Below are positions 36,484-47,700 of a DNA stretch of 64,000 nucleotides, one piece after another. Under the pieces are notes generated by a model. The model saw nothing but the letters and a program-made list of their open reading frames with translations. It was not told where the DNA came from and ran no database searches. The DNA is from Corinectria fuckeliana (Eukaryota; Ascomycota; Sordariomycetes; Hypocreales; Nectriaceae), in NCBI GenBank assembly GCA_019137255.1, contig WPDH01000255.1, forward strand, positions 49,504 to 113,503. Reading direction: 5' to 3'. Made by a program: the position numbers and the translations under genes. Within the stretch, counting starts at the first letter, position 1; each line of letters starts with the position of its first letter.

Positions 36484-36835
36484 AATCAAGTTAGTGCATG
36501 ACCGCTAGATTCTGGTTGGCTGAGACTATATCCGCAAAAATCCAAAAGGCTAGCCTGACGGCCGCAAAGCTCGAAAGGGTAATTTCGGCTGACCCGACGG
36601 CTTCATTTACAAGGCATATCGCTGGTGTAATATTGTACGAGACTGTCTTCCTGCTCCGTAGCAAGCTTTTGGCGATGCTCATGAGCGTTTTTATAGCTTT
36701 CGGTGCCGTTGAGACGATTGACCAAGGTCATACGTGGAATTCCATGGCGTTGAGCTGCAACGCGTTGAGAGCACCCGTTTTGCACGTCAATAATAGCGTT
36801 TTCGATGTCACGTTTGATGTATTTTTGCATGACGA
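36484..36835 (-). pseudogene. pogo/Fot-type transposase fragment
   Basis: The minus frame 36830-36603 starts with an ATG and encodes a psq-type helix-turn-helix: YIKRDIENAIIDVQNG then QRVAAQRHGIPRMTLVNRLNG, followed by HRQKLATEQEDSLVQ, the start of the CENP-B-like second helix-turn-helix. This is the DNA-binding N-terminus of Tc1/mariner-pogo (Fot1-like) transposases. It hits a stop at 36603 and no DDE catalytic domain follows. Thus it is a short, dead 5' remnant. No terminal inverted repeat pair was found. Confidence 0.8.
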
Positions 36836-36839
36836 TTAA

Positions 36840-38847
36840 AACGATGTAAAACTATCATAATTGATGTATTGTGGCGCGAGAAAACGCGGTTGGAATGCAA
36901 AAGTGGATGGATGTGAACAGTTATGACATGGGGATTAGCTTGACTTGTGCAAAGCAATTCTTAGTCCCGCCCCGTAGATACGTACAGTCAAACCCCTAAC
37001 CATTTCTTAAAACATCCCCAATTACCCTTTAAACGTGATTGATTTTCTTTTATTAAATCTTCAGTTTAATTCTCATATAATCTAGATAATACCGGATCTA
37101 TTTTACCTGTCGTATTTCTTGCGAATTCGCTGCTGTGTTAAGACACTCATGTGGTCATCCCTGCCCCCAGTAGAGCGCTACCTACTCACAACATGCCCCT
37201 TTTCATCTCACTGATATTTAAATGACTTTTCATTGGTCGTATCGCTTGTCTAGTCTCGCCGACGTCTAGAAGCAAACTAACTGTATTTGTACGAATACAA
37301 GAATGCTTTCTCTAATACTAGACGTCCGGGGTGCCCTTTAACTCCCAATGCAATCCAAATCCCCTCCTGTCGAAGTAGACGTCTAAGGGTTATCACAGTC
37401 CTCATAGATCGTTTGTCGGTAGCTGAAACCAAACACCACGGGGGAAATTGAGCACGCCGTATACTATGTACACGGCTGATGACAGGGTTTCATTAATGAG
37501 ACAATGGTGACGTTCATGTTTCAAGTGCCGACCCCCCCGGTTGAACCACACCCGTGGAACCCAATCTCCCAATAAATGCTACTACATATGTAATATCCCC
37601 CCCAGCTTTGATCAAATCTCGTAGGTCGGGTTGAGGTTAAAAGAGGGTCTCTCAGTGCCTTCTCCGGGGCCAACACACTACCCAACGTATTGCCTCCGCG
37701 TCTACACTGCCATGAACACTGTTGGTATTTACCCAAAGGCCTTGACCGATCACTTACAAAGAGAAAACCACGGCCAAAGCAAGGATTCTGAAGTGCCCCA
37801 ATTAGGCGTCGCCAGCCCCGCCAGTAATACCCCCTGTCTGCGAAAACAGGTAAGATATCAAGGTTCTCATGAGCTGCGGCTGCCATTCGTCATTTCATCC
37901 ACTACGAGGGCGGGGCAATCGTCTTACCGCCATCTGCGAATGTCGCAGGGGAGTTCAGATGAACCCGTGGCTGATTGTCGTTAACTAGAGGCTATACCCC
38001 GATATTGATACTGGCTACGAGGTGGCGGGACATCCCACCGGATCTACGGCGGTTCCTTTCTCCGAGCATGTAAGGACAATGCACATGCTACTTGTTCCTC
38101 TAGACTGACACTGGCGTAGGCGAGAAAGAAGCGAACCGTCTTTATATGGACGTGTTGTACCTGCCTCGCGGCCGGTATGCGCACCTCTGTCAGCAGTTGC
38201 CCCGGGTGCGGCACGCCACGTTGCAGCTATTGCAGAGTTGAGAAGATCGTGGTCAAAGAGTGATAGTTCCATCTCTGCCCGGACCAACCGCCGACTAGCC
38301 TCGGCCCTTTCAGCGACCAAGACGATGACGAAGACCCCCTCCCCGATCAAGACGATGATGAATACGATGAAGCCGATGATAGCGATGATTGTGGTGTCAA
38401 TGTTATCACAGAGCCTCAAGAGCTGCTGCGGTGGGAGCGATCGTCACCCCCGTGTTCCGATCTTTCCTCGATTAGTCCCATCCTCAGAGACTTCGTCTAC
38501 TCCCACGCTCAACTAACCAGAGATTCTCTCTACTCCTACTTTCGGTTCCTCTAAAGCTACGACGACTCCTGTACTAAGGTTCTCGGAGTGTATGATCACC
38601 CTTTCTCCTAGTTCCTCGACCTCGGCATCCAGTTCCCTCGTACCTGTAACAACCACAGCCCCAACACTATAGGTGAAAATTGTCATGAGTGAAAGCCTTC
38701 ATTATTGGAGCAGGGCTATTGGACGGCGCTTTGCAAAAATCTTTTTTTGGGGGGAAGCATACAGATGAAGAAAACTGACTTTGGGGGACTTTAGTTGGCG
38801 GTATCGTTGTTTTTATACCTAATATCTTGATCTGGCCGAATATCTTT
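36840..38847. other. gene-poor stretch, possible decayed membrane-protein sequence
   Basis: Two sub-regions look faintly coding. On the minus strand about 38.33-38.42 kb encodes a strong hydrophobic helix (TTIIAIIGFIVFIIVLIGEG) followed by basic residues. On the plus strand 38.46-38.67 kb encodes Ser/Thr/Pro-rich text (LSPSSSTSASSSLVPVTTT) interrupted by TAA and TAG. The two are on opposite strands and I could not build a gene. The overlapping frames at 37.5-38.0 kb are not convincing. Confidence 0.35.
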
Positions 38848-41087
38848 TTATTCTTGCTGTCCTTCCAAGTCTGTGTTATAAGACAAGATAGGTTTGAAGA
38901 ACTCTGTTATACCCTGCCAAATTCGCTCCCAATATAGCATGATGCCAACAGTTGACCACACTACAGCCATGAGAATAAAGACCAGACCAAAGAACGACCT
39001 GGAATTTGGTCCGAGGGGCGCAGGAATAGCCTGTTGGTGCATTGACAGCACGCCAGCTGCTAGTGCAATGGGTGAGAGAAACTAAAAGTGGTGAATCAGA
39101 TAATGTAAAGCCCTGAAAATATGTCACTATTTTATGAGGCTCTCCTGTACTTACACCTAGCATAACGAAAGTCATATTTTGACCAAGACTAGCCATTTGG
39201 GCTTGGGTCTTAGCATCACGAGTACCTTCATGATTGAGGTAGAATGATAGCTGCGTTGCAGCCTGTCAGTGTGATGGGTACCCAATAATGAGGCGTCTAT
39301 CTTACATCATCATTATAATCATCACAAGCTTTGCGGAGATTCTCGAGATCTTCTAAAGATCCTCGTAGTCGTTTGATGTGGTTGCCAATTTCAGAAATAT
39401 ATTTAGGGGCGCGCCCTGCAAGTGTTGCAAAAGTCTCGTCCGACTTTAAGGAATCCAAGTGGTTGATCGTCGCTGTCAGCTTCTGAATCAAGAGGCGCAG
39501 AAGCTTTTTAGTACAGACTGCCCACCCGCGGGATTGCCTCACGGCAAGGGGCTCATCATAATGGGGAGAAAGGAGGTCTGTCATTGTTATAGGGCAGGTA
39601 TTGATCTAATATTCTTGTTAATGATTTGTTTGTGGGGAATCGGATGCATATCTGCAGGAGAAACAAGTAACAAAAAGCAGCCGACGTCTGGAAGATGCAA
39701 GTCTAGGTATATCTTACGTATTCATTAATACTCTCTCCCATGTTTGTTGCGAGGGTGTGCCATTCGTCTCTCACGTGTCGTAGTCGTGACTCCAACACAA
39801 CCAGAAAGTACTCCCTAGGATTTAAAAGCGGAAGATTTGCGTCTGATTCCGCGGTGGTGAAAGGGTCAGGTTGAATGTTCACGTGAGACTCGTCATCAAT
39901 TTCCACCTCCTCATCATAGGCGTCGACGCTTTCCCTTTTGTCTTCGCGTTCAAAGTAGGTATCGACGAAACAGTATGCCACCCATCTCCAAGGGTCTGAC
40001 CCGCTGATGAGAACAGTTGTTTGGGCCTCGCAAAGATATGCCTTTTTGGTCGGAGGTATGGGGCTCGATGGTTTCCTTACAAGGAAAGACAAATCCGTGA
40101 TCTTTCCAAGAGCGCTATTGTTTGTCGATTTTCGCTTTCGGAGATCATGAGGTGGACTGTGACAGGGTGCGACTCTGAAGGCGTAGAAGGGAAGGTCAAA
40201 GGCTAGCTGAAAGGTCGAGACGCCGTTGGGCTGAGTGGAAATTAGGCTCATGGAAGGGAAGATGAAAGCAAAATTGAAGTCCTCACAGGATACACGGCAC
40301 CAATAAAACCTCTAAATGCCAGGTGTCGGTAAAGGCTGTCCCTTAAGGCCTTGGCTTGATGGATTGAGACGGTTGAAACAAGAGCCATCATTGACCAGCG
40401 ATTTAGGTCCGTGATAAACCTTGGAAGGTTAGCAAGAGAGAGTAGAAATCAACAATAACGGGATTTACTGACAGTAAGCGGCGATCGGCATTCAGCCGGT
40501 GTGCTGGTCGTTGACTTTGAGAGGTGACATTGTTATTGTTCGTTGCTGATTTGTCTTGTTCGAAATGGAATCGCTGGATGATCTTAGCAACCACACCACC
40601 TGGTGAAGCCTCGACAGGGTAGCTTTACATCCTTTTTCAGCTCTAGGTAAAGTTTATGCGCGTTAAGAGGACCAAGGTAGCCCCGAGAAATCGAGTTCGT
40701 TCCATCATTCGTTCGGTCATCGAGAAGAGCAATGTTCGCTTGTGAGACGGATGAGCTGCTAGACTCGAGTTCATTCAGAGTGTTGTCGGGGCAAAAACCC
40801 GCAACTAATTCTACCTCAGGCATGAGTCGGTTTGCAGCTCCAGACTCAGTCATGAAGAACCGAATAAAGCTGAGCTCTGATCCACTATCTTTCCACACCT
40901 CAAGGAAAGGCCTGTTTTCATATTGCCAGCCCACGACGGAATGAGGATCAAATTCCAGATCCCAGAAAGTCCTTTTGCTCTCACAGATTATGGTCGGGTT
41001 GTGTTTCTGGTGCCTGTCTTTCTTAAGCTTCTTCTTATTCTTGTTCCTCTTTTGGCTTCGAGCTTGAGTAGCTGCCTCTGACCTCAT
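38848..41087 (-). CDS. CorA-like multi-exon membrane protein, hypothetical
   Basis: Seven exons (41087-40629, 40582-40473, 40419-40287, 40230-39718, 39605-39306, 39250-39155, 39081-38848) give 614 residues with consistent phases. An N-terminal Lys-rich segment precedes a conserved-looking block RLNADRRLLFITDLNRWS and HQAKALRDSLYRHL. A middle acidic linker and a helical region (LRRLRGSLEDLENLRK-like, near 39.34 kb) lead to DAKTQAQMASLGQNMTFVMLG and two membrane helices (FLSPIALAAGVL; FFGLVFILMAVVWSTVGIML). This is the layout of fungal CorA-superfamily-like proteins that lack the GMN ion-channel signature; Mg2+ transport is therefore doubtful. The first intron (46 bases) and the start codon are the least certain parts. 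Other donors are GTAAGT/GTAAGA/GTGAGG/GTCAGT. Confidence 0.78.
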
Positions 41088-41108
41088 TATACCTCGCAGG
41101 TCAATCAA

Positions 41109-42317
41109 GATATACGAACCACATGTTCATGTGTCGTCGAACACTTGCTTCAGTAAAAAAGAATCGAGTTAAGTTAAGAATTTCCTACTTGGTGTTATTA
41201 GTGCAGGAAACGTAGGTTAATTTGAAGGCGAAAAGCTAGGCTTATGTGTCTCGTGGATAGCTTTATCAACGAGTAGATGGGAGGTCAAAGTCGGTGTGCT
41301 GTTAACGAATAAGCCTCATTCTGTTTCTCTGAATGCTATGCTACCACCTGGAGCGAGCATGCCACGTCCTGTTCGGCGGAGGTCGGGTTCATGGAAACGT
41401 GGCAACTAACAACTCGACTAGTACTGTCACCGGTCCTTCACCATTTTCTGTCGGGGCAAATGGCTTTCGTACTCGTGATCCACCGGCGTGGAAAGGTTGC
41501 ATGGCGGAGTGCGTGCATAATTCGTTGGGCAGCAAGTCTGCTCTATTGGCCTGGCAAACTTCTATTCAACCCTCGGGATATCCTGGCTAACCCAGTTGTG
41601 GGAAGATTGCCTCGTCGCCTTGTTGCCTCATGCTGACACTGCGCATCATAATGCCCTCAAAGGATTCCAAAGGGCTTTTTGATCATCAGGCCCAGCCAAA
41701 ACTCCGTTTGTGGTTGAGAAAAGTGAGGCTGAGGCCATCCGCAGCAGGTAAACCAGCGTCAAATTGTATGGACTTGATTCGTAGCCCCAGAAATTCGAGT
41801 GACGATGATGTCGATTCTTGGCCGGTACGCTGTGATGCTAGCCTTTGAGGAGGTTGACTGGACCATTTTTTATCCGAAAACACTAATATAAGCCCATGCG
41901 GGATTCCTTTGGCCTATTATCAAGTCGGTAGCAAACGCTGAGATTGGCTGGAACTACAAGTACAACTGTAGTTTTGTGGTAGACCCAGCATGCACCGCCG
42001 CATTCACAGCCCGCGTGAGATGTTTCTTGCTAGTAGGATCCGGCGTGTTCTGTATAACAAGTGGTTGGCAATGCATGCCTGAGAACTTGAGAAGGAACCG
42101 TGACCTCACCTACATCGGCTGGGCTACCAGTTGCAACAGGGAAAGGGACCAACTCAGGTCAAGACGAAGGTTCTCTCTCGGATAGGAAGGAGATTTAATC
42201 TAGTCTGGTTCTACAGGACGTATCATTGAAAAGTTCAACAATTGCTTGCGAACACTGAAAAGAACAGCCCCTTTATGTTTATTATTCAAGATTGTTTCCT
42301 CTCCTATAATAGGTTGC
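41109..42317. other. gene-poor stretch
   Basis: Several frames of 60-85 residues exist at 41.3-42.2 kb on the plus strand, but they overlap each other, lack splice support and encode nothing I recognise. Confidence 0.4.
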
Positions 42318-42531
42318 TCACTTCCTCCCAATTAGCTAGAGTTGCCGCCGAGGATGCTGCGTCCTAATAGTCTATATCAAGCACTCGCTCTCGTAGGACA
42401 ACACAGTTTCGCATCAGAGCTAGAGTATCGCTAGAGCGACCTTGGTGTTTCCAAGTGATAGCCACGTTGGCCATACTTCTTAGCATATCGGGATGCTCCT
42501 CTCCTAGCACTATCTTTAATATCTCCCCCCC
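42318..42531 (-). pseudogene. C-terminal TPR tail of an NLR/kinesin-light-chain-like protein
   Basis: The minus strand reads VLGEEHPDMLRSMANVAITW, KHQGRSSDTLALMRNCVVLRERVLD, one stop (TAG, about 42364-42366), then ASSAATLANWEE. This is the TPR_12 repeat signature (GEEHPDTL-SMANLA-W--QGR) and its usual terminal form, found at the C-terminus of fungal NB-ARC/NACHT receptors. Only about 70 codons survive. Upstream sequence on this strand is lost at a low-complexity tract, beyond which the LINE fragment begins. The NLR interpretation is inference, as no nucleotide-binding domain remains. Confidence 0.72.
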
Positions 42532-42549
42532 TTCCTCTCTATTTATTTT

Positions 42550-43135
42550 TTCTTGGCACCTAGTGTTAGTGCAACCGCCGGAGCTACCGCGAATCTTTTA
42601 ACAAGGGCCCCGACACCTCCGTCACCGCCCCCGGCGCCGCCATGGCCACCCCGGAGCCCCCACAGGGGCCGGCGGCCGGATCTACACCTCACCGGAATAA
42701 CCCCGCATATCAAAGAATATGACCAGTATAGAATCACAAATCGAAGAAGAGGTGGTAGCCCGGACAGGCTGCCGACCGGTGCGACTCCGACTATCAAAAC
42801 ATAGCGCCGAGAACCCTGATCTGCAACGGAAGACCTGGATAGCCTCCTTCCTGGAGCCAGTGGAGCCATTCCGGCTGTTCAACACCAGCGCTGCCGCAAG
42901 ACGTATCGAGAAGAAGACCACGATCCAGCGACACAGCACGGGCTGCCAAGCCTTCCACAGCGGCCGCCACTGCCCCCGACGACAACGATGCGAAAACTGC
43001 AGTGATGTGATGGAAGAGGACGGACAGCACCCGCAACCATGCACCAACCCGCCAAAATGCGCCATCTGCCTTGGACCCTTCCCCCCGGATCACGAGGACT
43101 GCCCGGCGGCACCGACTATTGAAGACGGGGCCGCC
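42550..43135 (+). mobile_element. LINE (Tad1/I-like) ORF1 gag fragment
   Basis: The frame from 42719 encodes ARTGCRPVRLRLSKH, TWIASFLEPVEPFRLFNTSA, then two zinc-knuckle-like Cys/His clusters (GCQAFHSGRHCPRRQRCENC and CTNPPKCAICLGPFP) and DCPAAP. This succession is the hallmark of the nucleic-acid-binding gag-like ORF1 of fungal non-LTR retrotransposons. No endonuclease or reverse transcriptase follows; homology ends near 43135. Unlike the LTR element further on, the fragment is GC-rich and shows no RIP. Confidence 0.78.
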
Positions 43136-44417
43136 GTGCGACTGTCACTGCATTCGATGGGCTGCCCTTTGCAACATTGCATTGGGCGATCCGTAGCGGC
43201 GGTTGCCGTCGTCGGGCCGGGCCCGATCTACAGTTCCGTTGTTGTACCGGCATTGGCGTTGAGGTGGGTAGTGTAGATATCTTTCTCGTTATAGCTGATC
43301 TTCTTCTGAGCGCAGATGCGGCGTATTCTATGTTGTATCAGCCTGGCGTGCTTAGCCTGCTTATGTTCTTCCCCTTCCAGTTGCTGGGAAATCGTTTCCA
43401 ATTGTTGGGCAATCGCATCCTGTTCGTTTGCTTCTTCCTGGAGTATACTATGCTGGCTGTGCAGCTGGTCTGTACCTTCTCCTGTCTGTTCTCTCTCCAC
43501 ATCATTATCCCCCACTAGGCCGTCCGGCGTTGTCTCCATCAGGTCCTGGATAGGCGTCTCTGTGGGGCGCGTTTCCTGAATGCGGTTGGGGCTTCGTGTA
43601 GTGGCGAAGGTGTCCTGGGTGCTTGTTGTATTCCCGTTGACTCTGAGGTGGCTTTTCAAGCCGATCGGGCATACTGCCTTAAGCTCCTTGGCTATTCCTA
43701 CAGCTCTGTGCAGAGGAACAGATCGATATCACACTAATACAAGAACCCTTCTTTACGAAAGCTAGGTCATGGCGGCCGATCGCCCTGCTGTCCTGCCTTG
43801 GCAAAGGGCTCGAGAGGCTCGTGGCCAGGGAAAATATTGTCAGGTCAGATTGCAGCGATGTCCTATCCCATTCGCACAGCTGCAGGCTGGTAATACTGGG
43901 CAGGCTCTACAGCTATGGTGGGGGACTCACTGTGGTCCCCTATGGCTGTAGGGGGGGCAGCCCACTGTAAGCCCCTGGAGATGCGGAACTTCTGTACCCC
44001 CACTGTACCTAATAGACCCCGCCCTGATTAATGTCACGTCTCGTTCAATCACATTAATTGAAGAAGAGGCTGGCATACTCCGGCCTGCTTCTTGGACAGC
44101 ATGAATTTCCAAGCATCACAGTCATGGCCCTTCGGTTTCCGGTTCCGATCCCGATTGCCCCGCCTAATCTGCCGGGCCTGCTTCGTCTCCGTTTCCTCGC
44201 CAGCGTAGACTATCTACGCGGACTGTTTAAGAGCATCGCAGGCGTACACCACAGCTTACGGCCTCACCACCTCACCGCTCCCTCATCCGATCTTTATCCA
44301 ACTAGTCGTAGCGCTGGAACAGTTCCGTCATAACATGGTCCTGCCTCCATCGAGGCGATCAGCGAGCAGCATTTGATGTGCTTCGTAACGCGTCCGCCAG
44401 ACCCCTCGACGCCCTCG
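43136..44417. other. repeat-like or non-coding stretch
   Basis: A minus-strand frame (43659-43228) encodes Gln/Glu-rich, possibly coiled-coil text (AIAQQLETISQQLEGEEHKQ), perhaps another retroelement fragment. The remainder has no recognisable gene. Confidence 0.3.
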
Positions 44418-45263
44418 TCAGCCAGTTTTATCTTGGCATCGTCTTCTCTCTCCGACACGTCGAGGGAGCTCTTTCAATGCCGGCCGCTTTGGAGCAGGCT
44501 CCGGGGTAGATGGGCTGCTAGCGAGGCGCTTGGTGGACGACTTGTTGGAGGGAGTTGCAGGAGTGGAGGCTTTGGGCTCTGGTGGAGGATCAGCCTGGGC
44601 AGTCGCCTTCTTGCTCGTCTTGGGTTGGTTCGTGGCCTTGGTCTGGATAGTTCAAGCCTGTTAGTCCGATGCTAACTGGTATCAAGGAGTGTCACTTACC
44701 CTGCGCTTGCGCTTGCTCGTACCCGTCCAGTCCTCGTCCCCTTCTTCGCCAGGATCCTTCCAATCGCTCCCGTCGCTTTCGCTGCTCTCCCAACCGGCAT
44801 CATCTTCACTTTCCAGTGATAGTTTCGCCATCTGGCACGCAGTACCCCGCTGAGTAGGTTGCGGCATGCCTGCGGGAAAGAAGTGCGCCAACGCCGCAGC
44901 CGAATCGAGTCTGTTGACATTCACCCGCGGTAAGTATGCACAGCGCAACTTGGCGGTGTTGGCCAGGTACGCCAGCACGGTGTCCATGCCCAGATCAGAA
45001 ACCTGGCACCATTCAGCGAGCTTCTTCATGTCTTTCAGCAAACCGATGGTCCATGTTCTGGGCTGGATGTTGCGCTGGACGTTACGCTGGACGTTGGGTT
45101 GGACGTTGCACTGGATGGTGTCGAGCCACTCCCACGGGAACTTGCCACTGTAGCGTCTAAAGGCCTCGGCTACGTCGATGAGGCAGGTGTCTTTCGAGTT
45201 GAAGTTTTCGGGCCAGTTGACGGGGGTCGGCTTTCCTCTTGAACGAGAGGCGGGGGGTGCCAT
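44418..45263 (-). CDS. hypothetical basic protein with coding minisatellite
   Basis: Two exons (45263-44700, 44642-44418) encode 262 residues. The intron has GTAAGT, a CTAAC branch and CCAG acceptor; phase is 0 on both sides. The N-terminus (VNWPENFNSKDTCLIDVAEAF) is globular-looking; next come tandem NVQP/NVQR/NVQR/NIQP units from a 12-base minisatellite. An acidic Ser/Asp/Glu-rich segment, a KRKRR cluster and a Lys/Pro/Ser/Thr-rich tail follow, suggesting a nuclear protein. I recognise no domain. The good intron and coding-like composition support a real gene. Confidence 0.6.
45063..45115 (-). repeat. 12-bp coding minisatellite
   Basis: About four units of a 12-base repeat (plus strand consensus CTGGACGTTGCG) lie inside the hypothetical gene and encode four-residue NVQ-type repeats. 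Units differ by one to three bases. Confidence 0.85.
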
Positions 45264-47288
45264 CTCGACGGCGGAAGAGAGGTGGAAGACAGAGGTGGAA
45301 GAGAGAGGATGGAGAGGCGGGGAGAGGGAGTTCCAAGAGCTAAAGAGAAGCCGGGAGAAATGGATTTACTACCTGCCGATGTGCGCCTCCGTTTAGCCTG
45401 CGTTGTGGAAATACCTGCATGTCATATTTCCAATTCCTTCCGTCTTCGCTTCAGCGGTCTGCCAGAATACCGTCGCGCAGGAGGGTTTCCCGATCCGATC
45501 AGAGAACTATCAAGTCCCGCCAAGCAAAACAGACACGAAAACACCGGCTTGTTTCCCAGTGTGCTGGCGTTTGCTTGTTGCATCTCTAGATTAGGTGAGG
45601 ACAGCGCGGTTCATCATCGTCGCGGTTAACTAATGCATCTGTATCCACGGTTATGCTGAGGCTGCATCATGTATGCGCCCTAACGGGACGGCTCATGCAT
45701 CTGGACGCGTTAGCTGGAGTGCCCAGAGAGATGCGTACAGTATGGTAATTGTGTGTGCACAGTGTCGACCTCCAACTGTTGCTCCTTATCGGAGATTCAA
45801 TGCGGGCACATGCGGGACACTCCACTCACAACCGCGCCGCTTAATTTGCGCTACCCGCCAACCCGCGTCCACTACCCGCGTCTAAATGGGTTTGCTACGC
45901 ACAGTGCGGCCACTGGCCGTTTGCAACACTGTACGGCCCGCATCCAGTTCTCGTTCAATAAGTAGGCCTAGACTAGGACTCTCTCCTGTTTGAGCTAGGT
46001 ACCATGCACCATCATGTGTGGTGTGGCTGTAAGACAGCCTAACGAACGCATTGCTCGAGGGTAGTGATGCGAGATGTGAGATGGATAATGTATTAAGAAG
46101 TTTGAGTTGTCGATGAGAGCGAGGAAACGAGTCCATATGTGCAAGACGGAAGACGGTGGTGATGCATCTACCAACCGCAAAGCTTGGGCAACTGTGATGA
46201 AAGGTATAGACTGGACAATGGAGGTACTCCGTACGTGGTGCAAACTACACAAGACCATAGCACCAATCCACCGGCGGGAGCACGGACAGCATCGCCGGGA
46301 AGCACCATACTGTGCACTATCCATGACAAACGACAAATCATCCGTGGCGTCGGCACCAGACATTTTGTTTTTGTCCAGCTGCGTCTTCCCGTTGCCGATC
46401 TGCGGCCTGACTCTACGCCCAACTGTTGGGATAGTCCGGCGTCCCCCGGCCCAAGTTTCCCGCGCTTCTCGCGCATTTGCAGTTGGTGGTGAGTGAGTTG
46501 CAAGCGTCCCCTACAGCCCTGTCGCCATGTCAATATATCACCCTCGCCTTTCCGTAGCTCGTCACGTCTACCGAAAGTCTTACAGGCGCGCTTGTGTGGC
46601 TGCTGTAGGCTTTGTTCCGGCCGTTTGTACGCCCCGTCTCTACTACAGAAACAAGCCGTCACTGACCCACGAGTTGTCACTGAATATCCCGCCCAACAGG
46701 CAAGCTTCTGTCTGGGTGTATCTTGTAACCACGGTATCTATACTGGTAGTTGCTGGGATATGCCGGAGCTGTGCCGTGGCTTTTGTGTCTGATCTTGCTT
46801 GCCAGGGGAGGAGTCGCTTCTTCAGCAGTGTCTTTGCGATGCTTCTTGCAGCCCCTCTGACTCTAGCCCAAACCACGCCCGCCCGGGTCACTCCAACATC
46901 TGTCTGGTCACGTAGCTTTTGAAACCATTCATCGCCTCTTCTTTTGTCAGAGTTTCCCACGCGATGCTATACTGCTTGTGATTATTTGTCTCCATCTACT
47001 TCAAATAAGCCAAGGGGTAGGCAAGGCGGCAACCCGTCTTCTATTTCCCCCGGCTGCACACTCCTTCCACTGCCTTGGCTCTCCAGACTTCTCCAGACTT
47101 CTCCAGGCTTCAGCCAAACAGAGGCCGTTTGTGCCTAGCTCCGACAGCACCCAAGATATCTTGACCGGCTTCCACCCTCCACCTTCCAACACTACAGGAA
47201 CAAGTATCAAAGTCCAGCATCCCATTACTGCATCACCTTGCGCAGTTCGCATTTCCTCCATCAAGCAAGGACCACCACCACCACCACC
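45264..47288. other. intergenic, one doubtful small membrane ORF
   Basis: A plus frame 46527-46922 (131 residues) has two hydrophobic segments (YLVTTVSILVVAGICRSCAV; FFSSVFAMLLAAPLTLA) and could encode a small membrane protein, but it has no recognisable family or intron support. Just before the next gene, at about 47.08-47.11 kb, a TCTCCAGACT-like unit is repeated about three times. Nothing else is supported. Confidence 0.3.
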
Positions 47289-47700
47289 ATGCGCAAAAGA
47301 CCCCGCACAGTCGACTTCACCCTCCGCGGCCGCCAGTTCCAGCGCTTCATCACCAAGCACGTGGCAGGCAACAACCGCCGAGGGTTCAACGACGAAGACC
47401 TTCGGATGATGAAGAAGTGGTGCCCCTTGGACGAGACCGAGGATGACGAGGAAGACTATCCCCAGGCGTGGCTTGGCAGCGTCCGCGCTATGGCGGCCGC
47501 GAGGTGGCACTGGAGGGCGGAGATGCGTGCTCTGACCGCCCTGGAAAACGACCTTCACGCTGCGCTGACGGCGGAGGAAGTTGGCGCTGGTGCTGAGAAT
47601 GCAGCATCTCCGGCTTCGGCCGTTGCGGCAAAGGGACAAGGCCGGTAAGCTGAAGCGAGGTCCCTATCATTCGTTGCTAACAAGATACAGCGCGTCCTAG
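47289..47700 (+). CDS. small hypothetical protein, two exons
   Basis: Exons 47289-47644 and 47691-47700 encode 121 residues. The intron (GTAAGC donor, GCTAAC branch site 9 bases before the ACAG acceptor) is textbook, and the second exon holds only the last residues and TAG. The protein starts MRKRPRTVDFTLRGRQFQRF, is rich in Arg/Trp/Glu, has an acidic stretch (DETEDDEEDYP) and an Ala/Glu-rich helical tail. No domain recognised. A run of CAC/ACC codon-like repeats sits directly before the ATG. Confidence 0.55.

Noticed and set aside
42543..42869. 108-codon minus-strand frame rich in Gly
   Set aside because: Antisense to the LINE ORF1 fragment and its Pro-rich leader.
46168..46680. 170-codon minus-strand frame
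   Set aside because: Overlaps other frames on both strands, low complexity, no intron or family support.
47001..47639. 212-codon minus-strand frame
   Set aside because: Antisense to the small two-exon gene, which has a good intron; its Gly/Val-rich text is a shadow.
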